Shown piece after piece: positions 8,104-17,227 of a DNA stretch of 51,103 bases (its first letter is position 1; each line of letters begins with the position of its first letter). The notes under the pieces are model-generated. The model was not told the DNA's origin. It saw nothing but the letters and a program-made list of their open reading frames with translations, and searched no databases. A program made the position numbers and the translations under genes. The stretch is from assembly GCA_015061775.1 (NCBI GenBank), contig SUVY01000013.1:1-51103 (forward strand), in the 5' to 3' direction. Source of the DNA: Lentisphaerota bacterium (GTDB lineage: Bacteria; Verrucomicrobiota; Lentisphaeria; Victivallales; Victivallaceae).

Positions 8104-8862
8104 TCAGAGCACCGGAGGAGTGAATTCCGAGTCCGCGATCTGAGCATCCAGCTTGTAGTAAATAGTCTTCTGTTTCTGGCTGTCATCTCCGGTTGTTGCA
8201 ACGGATTCGTCTGCTATTCTGACTCCTTCATAGAGACTGTAGCTTTTCATGACGGTATCGGTTTTGACGGTTCCCGCCGGAAGCTTGAGAGATACTCTCA
8301 TACGTGCAGTAAGAAAAGTATCGGCATCTATGTATATTTCTATAATATTATCAGGATTGTTGCTGCAAGTCAACTTATAGAAGGAGTCCTCAGCGGTGGT
8401 GCAGCGTTCGAGTTTGACGTTTTTGAACACATCCGTATAGCGGCTTGCCGGAGTATTCAATCGGGTGAGTGTCCTGATCTGCTGCATGTTCTGCGGAGCG
8501 ATCGGCATGACTTTTCTTGATTTGTAGTCGATGTTCCATGCGCTTGAACCGTTGATGATATAGCCTGATATGGGCTCTCCTTCAATGGAAACAGTGCATT
8601 TGAGCTTGTCAGGACGTCGGTATTTGAGCTCGATGATCTTTACAGGAGTTCCTCCGAAAATACTGTCATCTGAGACTTGCTGGCGCATGATATAACTTTC
8701 AGCCTTGGCAAAGCGTCCATCCGGATCTGCAGCCCTGTCTTTCTTGCTCTGGAGCTGCTCAAGCGTTATATCAGACGGAGACACACTTTCGAGAATACTG
8801 GTGCATCCAACGGCAAGTATCAGCAGCGTGGCTGACATAAAAAGATTTAATTTTTTCATCAT
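8104..8862 (-). CDS. LolA-like lipoprotein
   Basis: A 252-residue predicted lipoprotein. The N-terminus has Lys residues, a hydrophobic stretch and a lipobox LILAVGC, so Cys19 would be lipidated. The mature part has the beta-rich pattern of LolA-type outer-membrane lipoprotein carriers, for example YIMRQQV, LKYRRPDKLKC, SSAWNIDYKSRKV, EIYIDADTFL and ARMRVSLKL. True LolA is soluble and periplasmic, so a lipidated form would act as a membrane-attached carrier or as a LolB-like acceptor; this is inference. AGGA lies seven bases before the start. It is the last gene of the DUF349-argC-holA-murC unit, 27 bases after the HAD gene. Confidence 0.7.
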   Translation of the reverse strand: MMKKLNLFMSATLLILAVGCTSILESVSPSDITLEQLQSKKDRAADPDGRFAKAESYIMRQQVSDDSIFGGTPVKIIELKYRRPDKLKCTVSIEGEPISGYIINGSSAWNIDYKSRKVMPIAPQNMQQIRTLTRLNTPASRYTDVFKNVKLERCTTAEDSFYKLTCSNNPDNIIEIYIDADTFLTARMRVSLKLPAGTVKTDTVMKSYSLYEGVRIADESVATTGDDSQKQKTIYYKLDAQIADSEFTPPVL

Positions 8863-8889
8863 TTTATTTCCTGAAGTTAATGTATGATA

Positions 8890-9471
8890 TCAAAGAGTCA
8901 AAAGCAGTTTTATAATATTTTCCCTCAATTCGGTCGCTGAGATGAAAAGATGGGCATTCCAGCCGTTTGAAATGGCACCGTCGATCAACTCCTTGCGGTC
9001 GTCGGTATATATGAGGGGCTTTCCGTATTTTGCTTCAAAGGCATCGAAGAGCACTTTTGAAGGCTTGTATGCGGCGTAGTCAAAGCTGTAAATGCCGTCA
9101 AAACGGCGCATTTCCGGAAACATTTTGCGACTGACTTCAAGGTGACAGGAAGATATATCCGAGAAAAATACCGGCATGACTCCGAGCGACGGAAGTTCTC
9201 TCAACAGCTCCCTCATTCCGGGAACAGGTTCGATAAGAATTGAGTTGAAGAGTTCTTTCAACTTGGCTTTATCGGTATTTCCGCACTCAGGCATGGATCG
9301 CAGATTGCTGAAAAACTCATCCTCAGTTATTTTTCCAAACTCAAAAAGTTGAACTTGAGCTATGAGCTTTTCGCATTCAGGAGAGTTGATATCGAATCCC
9401 ATGTTTTTAAACGGAATATTTTTGTCTATTGCGATACAGACGTTACCGATGTCGATTGCGGCATATTTCAT
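8890..9471 (-). CDS. HAD-superfamily hydrolase
   Basis: A 193-residue HAD-like phosphatase. Motif I is AAIDIGNVCIA, in which the usual DxDxT/V reads DIGNV: Asp7 is present but the second Asp is Gly, as in some sugar-phosphatase relatives. Motif II is FFSDIS, the conserved Lys lies in AAYKPSKVLFDAF, and the metal-binding acidic pair is YTDDRKE. The cap is short and helical. Its ATG overlaps the TGA of the MurC-like gene by four bases, implying coupled translation. The substrate is unknown; the position after a Mur ligase hints at envelope metabolism but does not prove it. Confidence 0.8.
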   Translation of the reverse strand: MKYAAIDIGNVCIAIDKNIPFKNMGFDINSPECEKLIAQVQLFEFGKITEDEFFSNLRSMPECGNTDKAKLKELFNSILIEPVPGMRELLRELPSLGVMPVFFSDISSCHLEVSRKMFPEMRRFDGIYSFDYAAYKPSKVLFDAFEAKYGKPLIYTDDRKELIDGAISNGWNAHLFISATELRENIIKLLLTL

Positions 9472-10871
9472 AATTGAGCGAGCTCCTGCGCGTAGTTACT
9501 GAGAGAGTTGTCTCTTGCTCCCATTATAACGACGATATCTCCTTTTCTGCCATTGTCGTTTATGAATTGACGGAGCGAGGAACGGTCGGGGAAAACCATA
9601 TACTTGTCCGGAGTTGAACTTTTTTCTTTCCAGTCAGCGCAAACCTCGGTCGAGGACGGCTTTTTGCTGGAAGTTCCTCCTGCATAATACGGTTCAAGCA
9701 GACAGAATATATCGTCTTTGTTCAAAACATGTTCCAGAGTGGAAAACAGTTCGTCTCTCATAAATCCGAATGGACCATAACCATGCGGCTGGAATATGGC
9801 GATCACTTTTCCGGAGGCAAGACTCTGCATATTGCTCAGGCAGGAGGCGATTTTTTCCGGATTATGAGCGTAGTCATCGTAAACCTGAAAACCGGCTTGG
9901 CTTGTGCCGGCAAAATCGGTGCGTCGTTTTATTCCATCGAAACGCAGAATGGCTTTTTCGGCATCTTTTCTGGAAAATCCCAGCATCTCCAGCGTGCAGA
10001 TGATGGCAAGGGCATTTTTCGCCATGTGAAATCCGCTTTGCGGAAGGATGTGTTCATCATTGCTTCCGCTGAATTTCACGCGGGGAACAGGAGCTCCAGA
10101 GCTCTTGTCAAGAGCGTACTCTGAAACGGAATATTTTGCGTCAGGGCAGATATCACTTTCAAAAACAGCCACTTCCAGATGCGGCGGAATAAATGATTTG
10201 ACTTCATTGTAAACGCTGCGGTCGAGGACAGCTCCCTTGCGGGTATTCTGCAGAAACTTGCCAAAAACTTCAGCGAGCTCCTCTTTGCTGTAGTGGTCGG
10301 TTCCGATATTGAGTATGACGGCGTAATCGGCGGAGTAGTTGAGCAGACTTTTATCGCTTTCGTCAGCTTCAAAGACAAAGAATCTGCCTTTGCCTCCGCG
10401 GTAATTGCCTACGCAGGTGTCGGATACAAAGCGTTTGGAGACAGCTCCGTTGAGTGAGCGCGGATCATCTCCAATATTGAGCAGAGCTTCTGCAAGATAA
10501 GCTGTGACGGTGCTTTTTCCGCAGCTTCCTGTGACGGCAATGGAAAGCTGTGTGCTGCCGGTTTGAGCAATGAGTTCTGCAAGCAAAGCTGAGCGGTGAA
10601 GCCGTTTTATTCCCTTTCCTGAAACGAAGTCCGGATTATCCTCTTCGATCGCGGTGGAAAAAACCAGCGCGTCCGGCGTTCCGGCGTCGATATAGGAACC
10701 ATCCTGCGGAAAAATTTCCACTCCGGCATTCTTCAGCGGTTGAATGATATGACTGTTTTCGGGGTTGGCGGCACCGCGGTCGCTGCCTGTTATGCGGTGA
10801 CCGAGATCTTTAAAAGCTGCGGCGAGACCGCTCATGCCGATACCGCCTGCTCCGATAAAGTGTAAATGCAT
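9468..10871 (-). CDS. murC: UDP-N-acetylmuramate--L-alanine ligase-like Mur ligase
   Basis: A 467-residue Mur ligase, matching MurC in length. MurC would join L-Ala to UDP-MurNAc with ATP in peptidoglycan precursor synthesis. The N-terminal Rossmann segment HFIGAGGIGMSGLA is typical of MurC. The ATP loop is GSCGKST (115-121) where MurC usually has GTHGKTT. The EADESDKS, FDGIKRR and DDYAHNPEKI motifs complete the three-domain pattern. DYAHNP differs from the DYGHHP usual in MurC, so this may be a divergent MurC or a specialised relative. It starts one base after holA ends and overlaps the HAD gene by four bases. Confidence 0.8.
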   Translation of the reverse strand: MHLHFIGAGGIGMSGLAAAFKDLGHRITGSDRGAANPENSHIIQPLKNAGVEIFPQDGSYIDAGTPDALVFSTAIEEDNPDFVSGKGIKRLHRSALLAELIAQTGSTQLSIAVTGSCGKSTVTAYLAEALLNIGDDPRSLNGAVSKRFVSDTCVGNYRGGKGRFFVFEADESDKSLLNYSADYAVILNIGTDHYSKEELAEVFGKFLQNTRKGAVLDRSVYNEVKSFIPPHLEVAVFESDICPDAKYSVSEYALDKSSGAPVPRVKFSGSNDEHILPQSGFHMAKNALAIICTLEMLGFSRKDAEKAILRFDGIKRRTDFAGTSQAGFQVYDDYAHNPEKIASCLSNMQSLASGKVIAIFQPHGYGPFGFMRDELFSTLEHVLNKDDIFCLLEPYYAGGTSSKKPSSTEVCADWKEKSSTPDKYMVFPDRSSLRQFINDNGRKGDIVVIMGARDNSLSNYAQELAQL

Positions 10872-10872
10872 A

Positions 10873-11964
10873 TCAATATCTCCCGTTTCTCTGCGCAGGG
10901 GCAGTAAGTTTCAATACCAGTTGTTCGAGGGTGATGCGGCTGTTGCCGCCTCCGGAAACCATGCTGCGCGAGGCGTCTCTGATGAGCGAAAGTTTTTCTG
11001 CCAGCTCTTTTCCGGAGTATCCTGCTGCGCTTTCACATACTTTAAAGGCTCTGAACGGATGCAGTTTCAGCAGAGCGTTTCCCGGATTGGCTGCGCGGAC
11101 ATCGTCCGGAATGTTGTCAAAAGTGCGGGCGTTCACCCTGCCTTTTATGTTCAATTCCTCCATGGCAAGCTTGGTCTGCATTATCTTCTGGAATTCTCCG
11201 GAGAGCATAGCCATGATTTTTATTTCAGGCTCCTTCTGAGCGAGAAGTGCATTGAGCAGTCTCAGCGCATCGAGCCTGTTTCTGGAAGTTATTGCGGAAG
11301 TAAATTCCCACGATATCGCTTCAAATGTTCTGCTGACAACCGCTCGGCAGTCTGCGAGCGTTATCATCGGACGGTTTCCCGTGTAGCAGTACAGTTTTTC
11401 AAGTTCGTTGGCAAGGTTTCCGGAAGAGCTGTTCACAGCTTCTACAAGGAATTGTACTGCATCCGGTTCAAACCGTTTTCCGCATTTCTGACACCAGTTG
11501 AAGATATCCTGCCTGCGGTTTTCGGAAAAGTTTTTGTCATTGGGTTTTGCCGTGACCTTATTTTCGATCACAGCACCGGCAGCCTTGAGTTTTTTTGCGA
11601 AAGTTTTACGCAAATCAAGGTTCGGCCCGTCAATGATGACGGTGAGTTCAGGAGAAAGCTCCGCAGCAAGTTCATCGACAATGGCGGCGCAGATTTTTGA
11701 AGGCTCCGCGGCAGAAAACATTTCCAGATCAGGAAAGTGTTTGAGCCACAGAGTCTTCGAGTCTGCAAGAAAAGGAGGTGTCTGGAGAGAAGAGAGAAAG
11801 CTTCTGCAAATCTGCTCAACTCCCTCTTCGGAGTCGCCTGAAATGATTTCCAGAGCCGGATCATCTTCCGGCTCATCGCATTTGACTACTTCGCAGACGA
11901 TCTCCCTTGCCCTGCGTTTGCGGGCGATATCATCGTCACCTGATATGATGTAGAGTTTTCCCAT
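10873..11964 (-). CDS. holA: DNA polymerase III delta subunit
   Basis: A 363-residue clamp-loader subunit. Delta opens the beta sliding clamp and works with delta-prime and tau/gamma. The family layout is visible: an N-terminal YIISGDD with following Arg/Lys, a beta-contacting SSLQTPPFLADSKTLWL segment, a VIIDGPNLDLRKTFAKKLK region, the middle domain with LANELEKLYCYTG, and a C-terminal helical collar (LRLLNALLAQKEPEIKIMAML). Length agrees with the family. It lies between argC (20 bases upstream) and the MurC-like gene (one base downstream), a compact housekeeping arrangement. Confidence 0.9.
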   Translation of the reverse strand: MGKLYIISGDDDIARKRRAREIVCEVVKCDEPEDDPALEIISGDSEEGVEQICRSFLSSLQTPPFLADSKTLWLKHFPDLEMFSAAEPSKICAAIVDELAAELSPELTVIIDGPNLDLRKTFAKKLKAAGAVIENKVTAKPNDKNFSENRRQDIFNWCQKCGKRFEPDAVQFLVEAVNSSSGNLANELEKLYCYTGNRPMITLADCRAVVSRTFEAISWEFTSAITSRNRLDALRLLNALLAQKEPEIKIMAMLSGEFQKIMQTKLAMEELNIKGRVNARTFDNIPDDVRAANPGNALLKLHPFRAFKVCESAAGYSGKELAEKLSLIRDASRSMVSGGGNSRITLEQLVLKLTAPAQRNGRY

Positions 11965-11984
11965 GAACAGCTCTTGTTTTTGCT

Positions 11985-13016
11985 TCAGATGAGACCGGCA
12001 GCCTCATCGAGACCGAAGCGGATATTCATGCACTGGACAGCCTGTCCAGCAGCGCCTTTGGTCAGATTGTCGATACAGCTGGTGATGATGACTCTGTTGG
12101 TGCGGGGATCGATATTGAATCCGATCTCACAGCAGTTGGTCATGAACACATATTTGGTGTTGCTGGTCTGCTTGGGAGCGAGAACACGGACGAACTGCTC
12201 GTTTCCATAAGCCTCTTCGTAAACTGCGGCGATCTTTTCAAGGGTGCATCCGGGCATGGCTTCCATGAGGATGGTTGAGTTTATTCCGCGGTTGATGGGG
12301 GCGAGGTGGGGAACGAAGTTGATCGCGATTTCATCGACTCCGGCGGCGAAAGCCATTTCCTGTTCGATTTCAGGAGTGTGGCGGTGACCGACGACTCCGT
12401 AAGCTCTGAAGTTCTCGTTGCACTCAGGGAAGATGTAAGGCAGATCGACTTTTCTGCCGGCGCCGGTGATACCGGAGCTGCTGCAGATGATGATGTTTTT
12501 GGTGCTGACCAATCCTGCGGCAAGCAGCGGAGCTGTGGGAAGGATGGAGCTTGTCGGATAGCATCCGGGGCAGGCTACGAGGTCAGCGTTCTTGATCTGC
12601 TCTCTGTAACGCTCAGGAAGTCCATAGACAGCAGTTTTGAGCAGCTCCGGAGCGGGGTGCTCAGTTTTGTAGTATTCAAGATATTTGCTCAGGCTCTTGA
12701 GACGGAAGTCTGCCGAGATATCAAATACCTTGACTCCGGCTTTGAGCAGGGGCAGGGCGAATTCAGCGGCAAGTCCGTGGGGAAGGGCGAGGATGGCGGC
12801 ATCGCAAGACTCCGCGATTTTCTCGGTCTCAGGAGCGACAAAGGTAAGTCCGCTTCCGGTATAACGCGGAAACACGCTTGAAACAGGTTCTCCGGCGCTT
12901 TTGCGTGAGGTGATGGCGGTGATTTCAGCGTTGGGGTGACGCAGGAGGATACGCAGAAGTTCCTCACCTGCATAACCGGAGGCTCCGAAGACGGCGACTT
13001 TGATTTTTTTGCTCAT
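11985..13016 (-). CDS. argC: N-acetyl-gamma-glutamyl-phosphate reductase
   Basis: A 343-residue NADPH-dependent enzyme for the third step of arginine synthesis, reducing N-acetylglutamyl phosphate to the semialdehyde. The N-terminal dinucleotide-binding segment is VAVFGASGYAGEELLRILLRHP, the catalytic Cys152 sits in ACPGCYPTSSILP, and the C-terminal part holds GVVGHRHTPEIEQE and FVPHLAPINRGI, all family signatures. Length is standard. AAGGAA precedes the start. No other arginine gene is nearby; its neighbours are the DUF349 gene (43 bases upstream) and holA. Confidence 0.95.
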   Translation of the reverse strand: MSKKIKVAVFGASGYAGEELLRILLRHPNAEITAITSRKSAGEPVSSVFPRYTGSGLTFVAPETEKIAESCDAAILALPHGLAAEFALPLLKAGVKVFDISADFRLKSLSKYLEYYKTEHPAPELLKTAVYGLPERYREQIKNADLVACPGCYPTSSILPTAPLLAAGLVSTKNIIICSSSGITGAGRKVDLPYIFPECNENFRAYGVVGHRHTPEIEQEMAFAAGVDEIAINFVPHLAPINRGINSTILMEAMPGCTLEKIAAVYEEAYGNEQFVRVLAPKQTSNTKYVFMTNCCEIGFNIDPRTNRVIITSCIDNLTKGAAGQAVQCMNIRFGLDEAAGLI

Positions 13017-13059
13017 GGTATTTATTCCTTGTTTTTTATTTGTTGTATGTGAAGATGTA

Positions 13060-15030
13060 TCATCTCTCTTGAGGTATTTGTTTGAACAGCGACTCGAACT
13101 CCTCCGCGGCGGCGGTAAATTCTTCTGCGGGCAGGTAGATGGTCATGAAGTCGGTACGCAGTTTTTCGACATCGGCAAACTTGGCTTTGCGGCTTTTTTC
13201 GGCTTCGTTTCTGGCGAAATTGCCGAGGATAGCGGCCTCGAGCTGCTGGGAGAGCGAGAGAGCCTCTTCTTCAGGAGCTCCAACGAGACCTTTGAGCTCA
13301 TCTATGATGCGGCTGGCAGTCTTGCGTGAGTGGGAAACAAGTTTGTCAAGTTTCTTTGCAGACTCTTCATCGGACGCATTGAGCAGCTCATAAGCTGACT
13401 CAAGACGGCTGAATTTCTCGATACCGGCGGGTTTTTCAGCGGGGTTTGCTCCGAGGGCAAGGATGATCTGCTTGAATTCGGCAAAGTTACTCAAATTTGC
13501 ATCGACGCGGGCTTTATTTTTTGCCCGGTTGAAGTTGTTGATTGCATCGCGCTCTTTTTTTGCATTGCTGCGGACTTTGAGACCTTCGAGTTCTCCCATG
13601 ATCTCTTTTGCGCGTCCGCTTCCAGCCATCGGATCGGAGGCGAGGCTTTCAAGCTCTCTGACAAGCTCACTGCTGCGGTTTTCGTTTTTGACGGCATTTT
13701 CTCTCAAGGCGGAGAAGAATGCGTCCATTGCGGCATCGAACTGCTTGCGCAAATCGAGCTCAAACTTTCCGGCATTGGCGGTGGCTTTGAACTCTTCTCT
13801 GAGCTGTTTTGCTCCTCTGCGGTCTGCGGGATCAAGTTCAGAAACTTTGGCGATCAGAGCCTCTTTTGCGCTCTTGGCGGCATCAATGCGGCTGTTGCGT
13901 TCCTTGAAGAACGCGTCGCGGGCGGAGAAAAATTTGTCGGCGGCAGCCCGGAAACGGGTAAAGAGTTCTTTCTCAGTGCTTCCGGTGTGCGGAAGCTGTT
14001 TCCAGTCAGCCTGCATCGCCTTGAATTGCTCGGATGATACCTTCCAGCTGGTGGAGTCGGCAAGAGCCTCCGCAGTGGCGCACATGACGAGCTTCTGTTC
14101 AGCGGCAGCTTTTTTTGCCTGACGCAGATTTGAGTAATAGTCGTCGATGCGTCTCTGAAGCGGGCGGGTGAGTTCAAGGAAACGGGTGTTCACCTCTTCT
14201 TTTTTCTCGTTGGGAACAGAGCCGCACTCTTTCCACTTGATGCGCAATTCATTCAGCTTTGCGGCGGCGGAGTTGAGTTCCTCATCGGATATGGAGGCGA
14301 GTTTTTCGATTTCAGAGAGCAGATCGAGCCTGCGGGTATAACTTTCCCATCTGGCGAGATCGAGCGTTTCGTAGTGCTGGTTGAGTTTGGTTCTGATCTT
14401 TCCGATGGCGTCATTGTAGCGTTTGATGCTTGCCGCCGGAAGGTTTCCGATTGCATCGTACTCTTTTTTGACCTCTTCCTTTGCCTCTTTTACTGCGGCA
14501 AAGTCTTCGCTTGCTTCAAGTGCTTCGAGACGGGAAATGAGTTCATCACATTTTTTGACTCTCTCAAGTTCTGCTGCCTGCTCCTCTTTCAATGCTGCGA
14601 GCAGGGGGGAGAGCTTTTCGAGCCGGGAACTGACTTCAGCATCCGGAGACACCGAATTGTACTGAACAAGTTTCTTTTCAATGCTCTCAACCTCTTTTGC
14701 CGTGGCGAGCTCTCCTGCAGAAATCACTGCGTCAGCGGTCTCAATAAGTTTTCTCAAAACTGCGCTGCGCTCTTCGATCTCCTTTTTGAAAAGCTGTGCT
14801 GCTTTTTCTGCGTCGGCAAAGCGTTTGGAAATAAGTTCAGCGAACTCTTCCGGAAGTGCCGGAAGCGCATTGAAATCATTTTTCAGTCCGTTGACTGCCG
14901 TATCCACATCCTGAACCGGAGTATTGGGGAGCTCCTCGAGTTTTTTGCACAAAGCTTCGTAGCTGTGCAGCAGCTCTTTCAACTGCTCCGGCAGCGCGAC
15001 TGATGATGAAGTCTGGTGGTCGTTTGTCAT
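13060..15030 (-). CDS. DUF349-repeat coiled-coil protein
   Basis: A 656-residue cytoplasmic protein, highly charged and Ala/Glu/Lys-rich, predicted to be almost all helix. It contains DUF349-type units, seen as W-x-x-x-(G/L) followed by FF-x-x-R elements: ELRIKWKECGSVPNEKKEEV, MQADWKQLPHTGSTEKELFT and KFFSARDAFFKERN are the clearest. DUF349 proteins are found in many bacteria and some are linked to ribosome or recombination functions, so no firm role is given. The start at 15030 is preferred because AGGA lies about eight bases upstream; an in-frame ATG at 15054 has no such site. It is the first gene of the argC-holA-murC unit and diverges from htpG. Confidence 0.8.
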   Translation of the reverse strand: MTNDHQTSSSVALPEQLKELLHSYEALCKKLEELPNTPVQDVDTAVNGLKNDFNALPALPEEFAELISKRFADAEKAAQLFKKEIEERSAVLRKLIETADAVISAGELATAKEVESIEKKLVQYNSVSPDAEVSSRLEKLSPLLAALKEEQAAELERVKKCDELISRLEALEASEDFAAVKEAKEEVKKEYDAIGNLPAASIKRYNDAIGKIRTKLNQHYETLDLARWESYTRRLDLLSEIEKLASISDEELNSAAAKLNELRIKWKECGSVPNEKKEEVNTRFLELTRPLQRRIDDYYSNLRQAKKAAAEQKLVMCATAEALADSTSWKVSSEQFKAMQADWKQLPHTGSTEKELFTRFRAAADKFFSARDAFFKERNSRIDAAKSAKEALIAKVSELDPADRRGAKQLREEFKATANAGKFELDLRKQFDAAMDAFFSALRENAVKNENRSSELVRELESLASDPMAGSGRAKEIMGELEGLKVRSNAKKERDAINNFNRAKNKARVDANLSNFAEFKQIILALGANPAEKPAGIEKFSRLESAYELLNASDEESAKKLDKLVSHSRKTASRIIDELKGLVGAPEEEALSLSQQLEAAILGNFARNEAEKSRKAKFADVEKLRTDFMTIYLPAEEFTAAAEEFESLFKQIPQER

Positions 15031-15086
15031 ATTTTTTCCTGTAATTTTAGACAACTGTTCTTAAAATAGTATTTACTCGTCTTATA

Positions 15087-15114
15087 ATAATAGCCCGATT
15101 TCTGTTTTTTGCAA
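15087..15114 (-). promoter_or_regulatory. Promoter of the DUF349-argC-holA unit
   Basis: On the minus strand, TTGCAA (15114-15109), a 16-base spacer and TATTAT (15092-15087). It is back to back with the htpG promoter, with about 20 bases between the two -35 elements. Confidence 0.5.
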
Positions 15115-15134
15115 CACTCTATTGCAAATAAGAC

Positions 15135-15162
15135 TTGATTTTTTTGTAAAAAAAACTATATT
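15135..15162 (+). promoter_or_regulatory. Promoter of htpG
   Basis: TTGATT (15135-15140), 16 bases, TATATT (15157-15162). No CIRCE element is present. Just downstream, AACGG (15167-15171) and CCGTT (15177-15181) form a short stem followed by T's in the leader, ahead of the AAGGAG at about 15191-15196. Confidence 0.5.
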
Positions 15163-15207
15163 CAACAACGGCAAAACCGTTTTTAACCCAAAAAGGAGTT
15201 TTTCAGC

Positions 15208-17088
15208 ATGGCTAAGACCCAGAAATTCAAGACCGAGGTAAATCAGCTTATGGAGCTGATGATACACTCACTTTATTCCAACCGCGACATCTTTCTGAGA
15301 GAGCTGATCGCCAACGCGGCGGACGCTATCGACAAGGCGCATTTTGCGAGCTTGACCGATGAAAAGCTGGTGCAGGATTGGAAGATCCGTATCGACATCG
15401 ATTCCGAAAACCGCACCGTGACGGTCACCGATAACGGAATCGGTATGAATGAAGCCGAAGTCTCGGAAAACATCGGAACTATCGCCCGCAGCGGAACCCG
15501 TGCTTTTATGCAGATGCTCAGCGAGCAGAAAGAGAAAGCCGCCGGAGCCCCCGAACTTATCGGACAATTCGGAGTCGGATTCTATTCAGCCTTCATGGTA
15601 GCCGAAAAAGTTGAGCTGCGCACCAAAAAGGCAGGCAGCGACGATCCTGCTGTTCTCTGGATCAGCAAGGGCGAGGGAAGTTATACCCTCGACACATGCG
15701 ACAAGAGTGAGGCAGGAACCGAGATAAAACTCTTCCTCAAAGAAGATGCGGAAGTCTATCTCGACCGCTGGAAGCTGGAAAATATCATCCACCGTTACAG
15801 CGACTACATCGCTTATCCGGTCATCCTTCCGGCAAAGAAGGTCAACGAGGATAAGAGCGAAGAGTGGGAGGATAAAGTCGTCAACTCCCGGAAAGCTATC
15901 TGGCTGAGAAAACCCTCCGAGGTCACTGAGGATGAATATAAGAGCTTTTACAGCCATCTCTCAAATTTCGGCGGAACCGAATACCTGAAAGCGATCCACG
16001 TTTCAGCCGAGGGAGCCAGCGAGTTCAAGGCTCTCTTGTTCCTTCCGAAGACAGCTCCGTTCAATCTGCTGATGCCGGATATCCAGAAGAAGGGACTCCA
16101 GCTCTACGTCAAACGCGTGTTCATTACCGACGAGTGCAAGGAGCTCATTCCCGATTACCTGCGTTTTGTCTGCGGAGTCGTTGATTCGAGCGATCTTCCG
16201 CTCAATGTGTCGCGCGAGATATTGCAGGAGAATCCCCACCTCGCTACCATCGCCAAAACTGTGGTGAACAAGGTTCTTGGAGAGTTGAAGCGTCTTCTTG
16301 AAAATGACCGCGAGGGCTATGAAAAGTTCTTCGCCGAGTTCGGACGTATCCTCAAAGAGGGGCTTCATACCGATTTTGCCAACGGCGAGAAGCTCAAGGA
16401 TCTTGTGATGTACCGCAGTCTCAACAGCGCAGACGGCAAACTCATCACGCTCGATGAGTATGTCAAAGCCATGCCTGAGAGCCAGAAAGATATCTATTAC
16501 ATCACCGGAGACAAAGTCGAGTCAGTCGCCTCCAACCCCGTTCTAGAGTATTTCCGCAAACAGGGATACGATGTACTCTTTATGACTGATCCCATCGACG
16601 AGTGGGTGATGCAGTCGATGTTCCAGTACCAGAAGAAGAGCTTCAAATCGGTCACCAAAGGTGATCTTGAGCTCGATGGAGAGAAAGAGAAGATCGAAAA
16701 AGCTCAGGAAAAATATTCAGCTCTGGTCGAGTACCTCAAAAATGAGCTGGGCAGCGAAGTGAGCGAAGTGCGTTTTTCAGCGCGTCTCACCGACAGTCCC
16801 TGCTGCCTTATCGTGGATGGAGGAGCCCTCAGTCCCCACATGGAGCGTCTGTTCCGCGCCATGCACCAGGAGATCCCTGAGTCCAAACGTATCCTTGAAC
16901 TCAACACCGATCACGCTCTCATTGACGCGCTCAATGCCATGGTCGGCTGTGAAGAGCGCAAAGAGGAGCTTTCCAAGCTCGTTCATATCCTCTGGAATCA
17001 GGCTCTACTTGCCGAGGGAAGTCCCTTGAAGGACCCCGCCGCTTTCGCAAGAAGTGTGACAGAGCTTCTGCTCAAATCTGTAAAATAA
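15208..17088 (+). CDS. htpG: Hsp90-family chaperone HtpG
   Basis: A 626-residue ATP-dependent chaperone, full family length. The GHKL ATP-binding domain is marked by LFLREL-type DIFLRELIANAADAIDK, VTDNGIGMNEAEV, IGTIARSGTRAFM and GQFGVGFYSAFMVA. The middle domain carries YVKRVFITDECKELIPDYLRFVCGVVDSSDLPLNVSRE, and the C-terminal dimerisation domain ends with NQALLAEGSPLKDPAAF. ELIANAADA replaces the common ELISNASDA; the ATP-contacting Asn is kept. A strong AAGGAG precedes the ATG. It is a single-gene unit between its own promoter and a strong terminator. It helps fold client proteins, especially under stress. Confidence 0.98.
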   Translation: MAKTQKFKTEVNQLMELMIHSLYSNRDIFLRELIANAADAIDKAHFASLTDEKLVQDWKIRIDIDSENRTVTVTDNGIGMNEAEVSENIGTIARSGTRAFMQMLSEQKEKAAGAPELIGQFGVGFYSAFMVAEKVELRTKKAGSDDPAVLWISKGEGSYTLDTCDKSEAGTEIKLFLKEDAEVYLDRWKLENIIHRYSDYIAYPVILPAKKVNEDKSEEWEDKVVNSRKAIWLRKPSEVTEDEYKSFYSHLSNFGGTEYLKAIHVSAEGASEFKALLFLPKTAPFNLLMPDIQKKGLQLYVKRVFITDECKELIPDYLRFVCGVVDSSDLPLNVSREILQENPHLATIAKTVVNKVLGELKRLLENDREGYEKFFAEFGRILKEGLHTDFANGEKLKDLVMYRSLNSADGKLITLDEYVKAMPESQKDIYYITGDKVESVASNPVLEYFRKQGYDVLFMTDPIDEWVMQSMFQYQKKSFKSVTKGDLELDGEKEKIEKAQEKYSALVEYLKNELGSEVSEVRFSARLTDSPCCLIVDGGALSPHMERLFRAMHQEIPESKRILELNTDHALIDALNAMVGCEERKEELSKLVHILWNQALLAEGSPLKDPAAFARSVTELLLKSVK

Positions 17089-17106
17089 GCACTTGCCCCA
17101 AACAGT

Positions 17107-17144
17107 AATTCCGGAACTTCACAAGCAGGTTCCGGAATTTTTTT
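17107..17144 (+). terminator. Rho-independent terminator of htpG
   Basis: AATTCCGGAAC (17107-17117) and GTTCCGGAATT (17129-17139) form an 11-base perfect stem around an 11-base loop, running into seven T (17138-17144). It lies 19 bases after the htpG stop. Confidence 0.95.
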
Positions 17145-17227
17145 GCCTGAAAAAACATCTTAACAAAAATAAAACAATTCATTTTTGCGTTATATAGGCA
17201 AACGGATAAAAATGAAAGGTTTGAAAA

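Noticed and set aside
10834-11700. A 288-codon plus-strand frame over holA
   Set aside because: It is antisense to holA and the start of the MurC-like gene and shows no domain.
13463-14122. A 219-codon Ser/Leu-rich plus-strand frame
   Set aside because: It is the complement of the Glu/Lys/Ala-rich DUF349 gene; the composition explains the open frame.
15115-15207. CIRCE or other heat-shock operator before htpG
   Set aside because: No TTAGCACTC-N9-GAGTGCTAA element is present; only an ordinary promoter and a short stem are seen.
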